The notes below the pieces were generated by a model that had not been told where the DNA came from, did no database searches, and worked only from the letters and a program-made list of their open reading frames with translations. From positions 1-23,664 of the forward strand of contig JAITPB010000151.1 in the NCBI GenBank assembly GCA_031289625.1: 23,664 nt of DNA, in the 5' to 3' direction. Shown in pieces: positions 1-5,630 of the stretch; the stretch's first letter is position 1, and every line of letters begins with the position of its first letter. This stretch comes from Clostridiales bacterium. GTDB taxonomy: Bacteria; Bacillota; Clostridia; Lachnospirales; WQUN01. A program made the position numbers and the translations under genes.

Positions 1-15
1 GGAGGCCGCAGGGGT

Positions 16-36
16 GTGGGGGCGCGACGCCCCCAC
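16..36. repeat. Perfect GC-rich hairpin
   Basis: GTGGGGGCG, a 3-nt CGA loop, then CGCCCCCAC form a perfect 9-bp stem. No T-tract follows, so it is not a classical intrinsic terminator. It may be the end of an upstream transcript outside the window or a REP-like repeat. The GC-rich hairpins inside the next gene (1803-1834) resemble it in composition. Confidence 0.5.
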
Positions 37-55
37 GGTTTAAATCCCTTCGTGA

Positions 56-105
56 GAGGGTGAAATTTTCACGCGTTAATTGGGCGGGTGAGGGTGAAAT
101 TTTCA
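56..105. repeat. Two direct repeats of a near-palindrome upstream of the alpha-galactosidase gene
   Basis: The 16-mer GAGGGTGAAATTTTCA occurs at 56-71 and again at 90-105, 34 bp apart, about three helical turns. Its core TGAAATTTTCA is almost self-complementary. Two such sites in phase just upstream of a gene look like a paired operator, but no regulator is encoded nearby. Confidence 0.45.
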
Positions 106-142
106 AAAGTTATTGACATAAAAAAAACAAGAGGGCGAAGCC

Positions 143-2125
143 ATGAGTGTTGTAAAGATCAGCGAGTTTTTCTGCAAAGATATGATCCTGCGCTACACCC
201 GGGATGAAAAGACCCGCGCGGTCGGCCTCTCCATGTTTCCCGCGGCGCTGGCCGGTAAAGCGCGCGCAGAGGCGAACGATCTTTTGATTCATCTGAAAAT
301 GGCGGGCGACGGTTATCCAGCGCGGCGTCAGGGCAGGACGCTGCGCGGATCTGAAACGGCGCTGCGGATGCGCTTTGAGCGGCAAAAAATTTTGCCGGAT
401 ACAGATGGCCGGACCATCATCACGATCTTCAGCGACGGCCTCGGCCATGCGGCGGAGCATTACGCGGTAACGCGCGAAGGAGAGCCCTACGTAGAGTTTT
501 GGACGGTTTTTAAAAACATGTCCCCGCAAGCGGCGGATCTGGAACTTTTGACGAGCTTTTCCATCAGCGTTTCCGCATCTGGCGGCGAGATGTTCCTGCA
601 CCGGTACCATGGGGCGTGGCGCAAAGAAAGCCTCGCCTCGCTGGAAAGCCTGGAACCGATCCGTTTTGGCTCGATTGGCTCCAGATCCGGCGACGGCTGG
701 TTTCCTTTCGCGGCGTTGGAAGCTGGACAGTCTCAGTGCTTCTGGGCTTGTTCCCTCGAATGCGATTCTTCCTGGCAAATGGAAATGGATTGTCCGGACA
801 ATTGTCCGGCGGACAATCGCCCGGGCGATCGCCCGGTTTGTTTGTCCGGCGGGATGGCGGATCGCGAGTTTGGACATTGGCTGAAACGGATTGAGCCGGA
901 CGGAAGTTTTGAGACGCCGCACGCTTACGGGACAGTTTGCGTGGGCACGATCGACGGCGCGGCGCAAAGGCTTTTGCGTGCCCAGACGCGCGGCTGGCGG
1001 AATTTGGAAAATTGTCCGGTTGTTTACAGCGCGCCTTGTGATGATCTGGCGTCTGTGCGGGAAGCGGCTGACAAACTGAAAAACCGGGGCATTGATTGTT
1101 TCATGTTGGAAGCGGGCGATTGGAACGTCGGCGGGCAAACCATTCGAAGCTGGTTTCAAGAGGCGGCTTTTACGCTACAGGAACGCGGCTTTGCGCTGGG
1201 CGCTGGCTTTGCGTTTGAGGAATGCGCGGTTGAAAGTGACGCTTGCCCAAAAGAATGGCGGCTCACCCGCGACGGCGTCGTTCTCCGTGCGGGCAGCCGC
1301 GTTTTTTTGGACTTCCGGAAACCGGAAGCCGGAGATTTCATGGTGGAAACCATTACACGCTTCCTGCGTGAAAATAAATGCGCGTACTTAAAAGCCGATT
1401 GCGAGGAAACGATCGGAATCGGCTGTGACGGCGCGGAGTCTCTAGGGGAAGGGTTAAGGGTTTATCGGGAGGCGGTGAAAAATTTTTATCAACGGATCAG
1501 ACAGGCCGCGCCGGAAACGGATTTGGAGATTTGCCACGCCACGGATCATCCAGCGGTGGCCGCCGATCGCGCGCGGCTGATTCCGGCGCGCGCGAATTGG
1601 GTTTGGGCCGCGCCGCGCCCTGGAGAGCCGGAAGGCCGCGCGTATTACGCGCTTGCGTCCGGATTCTATGGGCGCATGTGCCTGTCGGGAGACATTTTGC
1701 AGCTCACTGAATGGCAGCACGCGCGGATTGACGAGGCGCTCGCGCTTTACCGCAAAGTTTTTCACGTCATCCGCGACGGAGAAACGCAGTATATCAACCG
1801 GCGGGGTGCGCCACCCCGGCAGGGCGCGCCGCCCAGGTGGGGCGAACAAAATCCCTCGGGCTGGCAGGCGCTTCTCCGGCGGACGGAAGGCGAGGCGCTG
1901 GTTCTGGTGCATACTTTTGGCGGAGAGACGCCAGACAGCGTTATCCTGACGCTGGAGGGGCGCTGGAAACTGGAGGGCGGGTTTTACCGGAAAACGATAA
2001 CGCCGGACGCCATAGCCAGGGAGAGCCGGACAAAAATTCGCGTTGCGGGCCTGAAACGATATGACGGCGTGGCGCTGTATTTCAAAACTACGATTTCAAT
2101 TCTCCCAGCACAATCGGCACAGTGA
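143..2125 (+). CDS. GH36-type alpha-galactosidase-like protein
   Basis: This 660-aa protein resembles family GH36 alpha-galactosidases, which release terminal alpha-1,6-galactose from raffinose-type sugars and galactomannans. There is no signal peptide, so it should be cytoplasmic. An N-terminal beta-sandwich (to about residue 270, ending near GGMADREFGHW) precedes a TIM barrel. The nucleophile motif YLKADCEETIGIGCDG puts the likely nucleophile at Asp419. LSGDILQLTEWQ near 515-530 is also typical. The expected loop NCSSGGHRLEPSMM before the acid/base Asp is absent: the chain runs directly from EIC into HATDHP (Asp468 is the best remaining acid/base candidate), so activity is uncertain. Two palindromic DNA inserts code for residues about 215-233 and 554-567. 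The ATG is preceded by GAGGG 7 nt upstream. The 3' end overlaps the convergent htrA gene by 38 bp. Confidence 0.8.
   Translation: MSVVKISEFFCKDMILRYTRDEKTRAVGLSMFPAALAGKARAEANDLLIHLKMAGDGYPARRQGRTLRGSETALRMRFERQKILPDTDGRTIITIFSDGLGHAAEHYAVTREGEPYVEFWTVFKNMSPQAADLELLTSFSISVSASGGEMFLHRYHGAWRKESLASLESLEPIRFGSIGSRSGDGWFPFAALEAGQSQCFWACSLECDSSWQMEMDCPDNCPADNRPGDRPVCLSGGMADREFGHWLKRIEPDGSFETPHAYGTVCVGTIDGAAQRLLRAQTRGWRNLENCPVVYSAPCDDLASVREAADKLKNRGIDCFMLEAGDWNVGGQTIRSWFQEAAFTLQERGFALGAGFAFEECAVESDACPKEWRLTRDGVVLRAGSRVFLDFRKPEAGDFMVETITRFLRENKCAYLKADCEETIGIGCDGAESLGEGLRVYREAVKNFYQRIRQAAPETDLEICHATDHPAVAADRARLIPARANWVWAAPRPGEPEGRAYYALASGFYGRMCLSGDILQLTEWQHARIDEALALYRKVFHVIRDGETQYINRRGAPPRQGAPPRWGEQNPSGWQALLRRTEGEALVLVHTFGGETPDSVILTLEGRWKLEGGFYRKTITPDAIARESRTKIRVAGLKRYDGVALYFKTTISILPAQSAQ
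790..837. repeat. Intragenic palindromic element, copy A
   Basis: The stretch holds the perfect 16-bp palindrome CCGGACAATTGTCCGG (794-809) followed by the 14-bp palindrome ATCGCCCGGGCGAT (816-829) and a further CGCCCGG. It aligns, with a 3-nt indel and a few substitutions, to 4149-4197 in an unrelated gene. Here it is read as DCPDNCPADNRPGDRPVC, lying in a loop between two conserved segments of the GH36 N-terminal domain. This suggests a mobile palindromic unit that keeps the host frame open. Confidence 0.6.
1803..1834. repeat. Paired GC-rich hairpins inside the alpha-galactosidase gene
   Basis: GGGGTG-CGC-CACCCC (1803-1817) and GGGCG-CGC-CGCCC (1822-1834) are two perfect short hairpins in tandem. 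They encode a duplicated GAPPR(Q/W)G motif (residues about 554-567) between the conserved segment ending in IRDGE and the conserved GWQAL, where related enzymes as I recall them have a short loop. It looks like another tolerated in-frame insertion, of a different family from copy A. Confidence 0.45.
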
Positions 2126-3212
2126 TGTTCTGGCCGTCGCGGCTTACCGCAATTTGAATTGTGTCGCCCACATGATAATTTTTCATGACAGCGTTGTAAC
2201 TGGCCAAATTTGTCACCGCGGCGCCGTCAATGGCGGTGATTCTGTCGCCGCTCCGCAATTGGTTGTTTGCTGACGCGGAAATATAGAGGCCGATCTGCGT
2301 CACGCGGTACTGCATCGCCCTCTGCGCGGAGGAAATGTCCACCAAAGTCAAACCTGCATCTATCCGGCCTTTGACATATCCAAATTGTATGATGTCATTC
2401 ATAATGGATTTCACTGTATTGATCGGAATGGCAAAACCAATGCCTTCTATGTTAGAGCCAGAGGACTTAGCGTTGACCACGCCAATGATTTCTCCAGAGA
2501 GATTGAACAAGCCGCCCCCTGAATTGCCGGGGTTGACGGCGGCGTCGGTCTGCATCAGAGTCATGTTTTCGCCGTCTATGTTGATATCCCGATCCAAGGC
2601 CGAAATAATGCCGCAGGTTACGGTGCCGCCCAGTTCGCCCAGCGGGTTGCCCACGGAGATGGAGGTCTGGCCCACCACCAGTTTGGCGGAATCGCCGAAC
2701 ACCACAGGCGTTAATCCGGCGGCGTCGATCTTCAGCACGGCCAGGTCGGTTTTAGCGTCCACGCCCCGGACGGAAGCGGGATAGGTCTGGCCGTTCGCCA
2801 GCCGCACGGTGATACTGTTGGCGTCGGTGACGACATGATTATTCGTGGCAATGTATCCGTCTGTGGAAACAATGACGCCGCTGCCCGCGCCTTCTTGGAC
2901 AGCCTGGCGCAGCCAGGGGTTCCGCACGGCCGTTTCGGTGGAGATCTCCACCACGGATTGTTTCACAGCCGCCGCGGCTTCCGCGATCGTCATAGGCCCA
3001 CTGGCGCCCGCGGCAGATAAACTGACAATTGCGTTGTCGTCCGCGCCGAACGTACTGTCAGAAAACGCGCCGTCAAGCGTCTGCTCCGTGAAGGCTTCGC
3101 CGCCGCGCTGCAACCGGTTGGAAACATAGCCTCCGGCAAAGCCGAACACGCTGGACGCCAAAACGCAAGCCGCCAATGCCAGCGCGGAAAAATTTTTTTT
3201 GTTTTGAGACAT
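2088..3212 (-). CDS. htrA: HtrA/DegP-type membrane-anchored serine protease with PDZ domain
   Basis: This 374-aa protein is an HtrA-family protease, which degrades or refolds damaged exported proteins at the outer face of the membrane. Residues 8-30 form one N-terminal membrane anchor. The trypsin-like domain carries the triad His126 (ATNNHVV), Asp156 (KTDLAVLKI) and Ser231 (NPGNSGGGLFN). A single PDZ domain covers about 290-370 (LRSGDRITAIDG). The start chosen is the ATG at 3212, 8 nt after AAAGGA; in-frame ATGs upstream overlap or precede that site. A tandem 15/16-bp repeat lies directly upstream. The C-terminal codons overlap the convergent alpha-galactosidase gene. An unknown membrane protein is encoded upstream on the same strand, separated by a likely terminator. 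Confidence 0.93.
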   Translation of the reverse strand: MSQNKKNFSALALAACVLASSVFGFAGGYVSNRLQRGGEAFTEQTLDGAFSDSTFGADDNAIVSLSAAGASGPMTIAEAAAAVKQSVVEISTETAVRNPWLRQAVQEGAGSGVIVSTDGYIATNNHVVTDANSITVRLANGQTYPASVRGVDAKTDLAVLKIDAAGLTPVVFGDSAKLVVGQTSISVGNPLGELGGTVTCGIISALDRDINIDGENMTLMQTDAAVNPGNSGGGLFNLSGEIIGVVNAKSSGSNIEGIGFAIPINTVKSIMNDIIQFGYVKGRIDAGLTLVDISSAQRAMQYRVTQIGLYISASANNQLRSGDRITAIDGAAVTNLASYNAVMKNYHVGDTIQIAVSRDGQNITVPIVLGELKS

Positions 3213-3225
3213 ACTCAGCATCCTT

Positions 3226-3256
3226 TCGTATCTGATCAAATCGTATCTGAATCAAA
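3226..3256. repeat. Tandem 15/16-bp repeat in the htrA leader
   Basis: TCGTATCTGATCAAA (3226-3240) is followed immediately by TCGTATCTGAATCAAA (3241-3256), differing by one inserted A. The pair sits just upstream of the htrA ribosome-binding site on the minus strand. It could be a regulator-binding site or a recent slippage duplication. Confidence 0.5.
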
Positions 3257-3258
3257 TC

Positions 3259-3286
3259 AAAAATGCGGGCAGAGCATGACGCCCGC
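3259..3286 (-). terminator. Probable intrinsic terminator downstream of the proline-rich membrane protein
   Basis: On the minus strand GCGGGC and GCCCGC form a 6-bp stem with a 10-nt loop (3265-3286), followed by ATTTTTG. It lies 30 nt after the stop codon of the 3317-3736 gene and before htrA, so it would separate or attenuate the two. Confidence 0.55.
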
Positions 3287-3316
3287 CCGCTTTCGCTTAC
3301 GATAAGTATCGCGGCG

Positions 3317-3736
3317 CTATCTTCTTCCGCCCCGTCCAGAATCATTATTCGACCAGGGCCAATCTTCGGCCGCTGAAGCATCGGGGCAGCTCTTGGGGAG
3401 AGCGCTGCTGGAATCACTGGTTCCGGGCATGGCGTACCAGCTGCCATAGGCGCGATCCTGCGGCGCCTGCTGATAATACCGCACTTTCGGCGCCATAAGG
3501 GCCCGCATGGCCAAAACATGCCGCGTCATGGCGAGCGGCAGCGTGCTTCCTACGAAGAATCCCGCTAAAAAACCCACCAATAAACCGGCGATCAGCCGTT
3601 TATGGTGATAGATGAAATGTTTTTTTCTTTGCCACAGCGACGGGCAGGGCGGCGCAGGCACAGCGGCTGGCGGGAGAGGGGCCGCAGCTGGCTCATTCGG
3701 CACGGGCGTGTTTGGATCTCTGTATTCACCATCCAA
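3317..3736 (-). CDS. Proline-rich single-pass membrane protein, unknown function
   Basis: I do not recognise this 139-aa protein. Residues 1-35 are rich in Pro and Ala, a basic stretch (QRKKHFIYHHKR) follows, and about 47-70 form one glycine-rich membrane helix (LIAGLLVGFLAGFFVGSTLPLA). The C-terminal part is short and polar, ending in GRGGRR. The positive patch before the helix suggests the N-terminus is cytoplasmic. The start is TTG at 3736, 9 nt after AAAGGA. A possible -10 box (TATACT, 3772-3777 minus strand) lies upstream without a convincing -35. It is divergent from the membrane protein at 3912 and upstream of htrA, so an envelope role is possible but unproven. Confidence 0.6.
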   Translation of the reverse strand: MDGEYRDPNTPVPNEPAAAPLPPAAVPAPPCPSLWQRKKHFIYHHKRLIAGLLVGFLAGFFVGSTLPLAMTRHVLAMRALMAPKVRYYQQAPQDRAYGSWYAMPGTSDSSSALPKSCPDASAAEDWPWSNNDSGRGGRR

Positions 3737-3840
3737 TATTGAACATCCTTTCTCCTTCTGAGAATACTTTCAGTATACATGGTAAACCTTAAAATCCTCT
3801 TAAAAAAAAAGAAAATTTTGCGGTTTGCCGGCGCGTAAAA

Positions 3841-3869
3841 TTGCTATGAGCGCCGCGGCATGTTATAAT
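3841..3869 (+). promoter_or_regulatory. Vegetative-type promoter with extended -10
   Basis: TTGCTA (3841-3846) and TATAAT (3864-3869) are 17 bp apart, and TGT directly before the -10 makes it an extended -10. Transcription should start near 3876. This supports the start codon at 3912 rather than the upstream in-frame TTG at 3825. Confidence 0.75.
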
Positions 3870-3911
3870 GCAGACACGGAAGCAGCAAGTGCGGAAGAAA
3901 CAGGTGAACGC

Positions 3912-5171
3912 TTGAACAATTTGACGGGTAAAAAAGTTGTATGGGCCGCGTTGGCGCTTGTTCTTTTTTTGGCGATCATGGTTTTTTTTTACGCGTCTTC
4001 GCGGCGGATGGATCAACGCGAGGCAGACATATCTCCTGTGGTGACTGTCGCGCCGACGGAACAGCCTCCCGGCGAAGCGCAGACAATGCCGCCTTATATC
4101 AGCCCGGCCTTTCTGGAAGAGGATGACGACTGGCCTCTGTCCGAACGGTTGTTCGGACAACTGTCCGGGCAATCGCCTGGACGATCGCCCAGCCCGGTTA
4201 AATCCATGGAAGAGGCGCGGAAGATCACAGGGAACGCGGCGGCGGCGGCATGGCAATATTATCAAAACTATCATCAACAGGCGGAATACGTGACCAGAAA
4301 TGGCTTCCTGTTTGAAATGCCGTCGCAGTCATATATCACTGCGGAAATTTTGGAAGGTTTGGAAGGCTTCGATCCGCAATACGCCGCCGAAGACGTCATG
4401 ATTCTGTTTATCCGAAACGAGGACGCGCAGCCATGGTTTTCCGTGGATAATACAGAGCCCAGCGCCTTTGTGATCTGCGCCGCTTATGCGATCGCGGATG
4501 GATATTGCCTGTCATACGCGGATCAAACGGCGCTGGCGCCGTCAGACGCAATCGAGGATCTGCTGGCGCGGTATAGCAGCGTTCACGGGCCGATTGCCCG
4601 CGTAAGCAGCGCGGACGGGGCATACATGAGCGTTTTGTCTGCCATTGAAGAGCGGGCCGGCCCTGTCGACGTGCGCTATATGGAGGGAGATGAAAAATAT
4701 ATTTCAGCGGTGGTCTCCGTCAGAAGCAATCCGCTGGATGTGCGGGAACTGATCCTGGAGCGAAGCGTGGACGGCTATCAAATTAAGATCGATCAAATTG
4801 AAACGTTTGAGCGGAAATTTGCCGCCATCAATCAGGCGGCGCCTGATCTCAACCTGCGCATGGTGCCGCCGTATAATTTGGCCGCGGATTTGAAATACTT
4901 AAAGTCAGATTTTTCCAGCCTGGTGGGTTCCATTCGGCAATCTGGGACGATCGCGGAAGAAGACGCCCCTGTTTTTATCTCGGGCGACGATGAATTTGTC
5001 TATATGGAATTTATTTCGGGAGAGCGCTTGCTGGCACATTGCGGCGAGGCGGCGGCTGAAAAAATGGAGTGGAAGATTTATCCTGTGCTGTCCTATGACG
5101 ACGCATACATCCGTATGAAGGAATTATCCAGGTTTAGCCCCCCGCCTTATTTTTTAATAAAGCAGGGGTAA
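3912..5171 (+). CDS. Membrane-anchored extracytoplasmic protein, unknown function
   Basis: This 419-aa protein is not one I recognise. After a short basic N-terminus (NNLTGKK) residues 9-27 form one membrane helix. A low-complexity acidic and Pro-rich linker (about 30-100) leads to a soluble domain of about 320 residues without Cys pairs or an obvious catalytic motif, presumably outside the membrane. The reading frame is open from 3825, but the promoter at 3841-3869 lies inside that extension, so I choose TTG 3912, preceded by AGGTGA. The linker contains copy B of the palindromic element, read as RLFGQLSGQSPGRSPSP. Thioredoxin starts 42 nt downstream on the same strand and may be co-transcribed. 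Confidence 0.7.
   Translation: MNNLTGKKVVWAALALVLFLAIMVFFYASSRRMDQREADISPVVTVAPTEQPPGEAQTMPPYISPAFLEEDDDWPLSERLFGQLSGQSPGRSPSPVKSMEEARKITGNAAAAAWQYYQNYHQQAEYVTRNGFLFEMPSQSYITAEILEGLEGFDPQYAAEDVMILFIRNEDAQPWFSVDNTEPSAFVICAAYAIADGYCLSYADQTALAPSDAIEDLLARYSSVHGPIARVSSADGAYMSVLSAIEERAGPVDVRYMEGDEKYISAVVSVRSNPLDVRELILERSVDGYQIKIDQIETFERKFAAINQAAPDLNLRMVPPYNLAADLKYLKSDFSSLVGSIRQSGTIAEEDAPVFISGDDEFVYMEFISGERLLAHCGEAAAEKMEWKIYPVLSYDDAYIRMKELSRFSPPPYFLIKQG
4149..4197. repeat. Intragenic palindromic element, copy B
   Basis: This aligns to 790-837 over about 48 bp with a few substitutions and one 3-nt indel, keeping CGGACAA, TGTCCGG, AATCGCC and CGATCGCCC in order. The reading frame is shifted by one base relative to copy A, so the encoded peptides differ. 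It lies in the low-complexity linker of the host protein. Confidence 0.6.
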
Positions 5172-5213
5172 CAGCGGCAGAATAAAAGGGAACATAGATT
5201 AAGGAGGAAAAAC

Positions 5214-5525
5214 ATGGGCGTTGAACGGCTCAATACGAGCAACTTTAAGGAAACCATCGCCAACAGCCAAATCCCCGTGATTGTGGATTTTTACGCGGAC
5301 TGGTGCCAGCCATGCAAGCGGCTCTCCCCTGTTCTGGAGGAAATCGCGACCGAGAACAAAGGCAAGCTCAGCATTTACAAAGTCAACACGGATCAAGATC
5401 CGGATCTGGCCATAGAATATCAAGTCATGGGGATACCCAATATCATTTCGTTTAAAAATGGGCAGGTTTATAAAAGAGTGGTCGGCGTCGCGCCAAAAGA
5501 AGAACTGATCAATTTGGTGCATTAA
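5214..5525 (+). CDS. trxA: Thioredoxin with CQPC active site
   Basis: At 103 aa this is a full-length thioredoxin, the small cytoplasmic protein that reduces protein disulfides and is recharged by thioredoxin reductase (encoded here at 17050-17955). The active site WCQPCK is at residues 28-33, where the usual form is WCGPCK; a residue between the two cysteines tunes redox potential. The cis-proline segment reads GIPN rather than the usual GIPT. A strong AAGGAGG lies 7 nt before the ATG. It follows the unknown membrane protein by 42 nt and ends before a hairpin at 5571-5615. Confidence 0.95.
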   Translation: MGVERLNTSNFKETIANSQIPVIVDFYADWCQPCKRLSPVLEEIATENKGKLSIYKVNTDQDPDLAIEYQVMGIPNIISFKNGQVYKRVVGVAPKEELINLVH

Positions 5526-5570
5526 ATTATACTCGTATAAACGAAAACCGGCGGAGGATCAAATCTTATG

Positions 5571-5615
5571 AATGGGCTTGCAACCTCGGCGCCAGAGGGA
5601 GGCTGCAAGCCCATT
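5571..5615. terminator. Hairpin between convergent genes, probable bidirectional terminator
   Basis: AATGGGCTTGCA (5571-5582) and TGCAAGCCCATT (5604-5615) pair perfectly over 12 bp with a 21-nt loop. It lies between trxA and the convergent LRR-dockerin gene. T-tracts on both sides are short, so termination strength is uncertain. Confidence 0.6.
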
Positions 5616-5630
5616 TCTATCCGCTCTGCG

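Noticed and set aside
113..118. TTGACA as a -35 box for the alpha-galactosidase gene
   Set aside because: The matching -10 would fall on the start codon and no TATAAT-like sequence is there.
110..1159. 349-aa open frame antisense to the alpha-galactosidase gene
   Set aside because: Arg/Ala-rich shadow frame with no recognisable domain or ribosome-binding site; the sense strand has clear GH36 motifs.
3073..3519. 148-aa minus-strand frame spanning the gap between the proline-rich protein gene and htrA
   Set aside because: It overlaps both genes out of frame and crosses the terminator hairpin; no start signal supports it.
3825..3911. Longer N-terminus for the unknown membrane protein
   Set aside because: A near-consensus extended -10 promoter lies inside it, and TTG 3912 has AGGTGA directly upstream.
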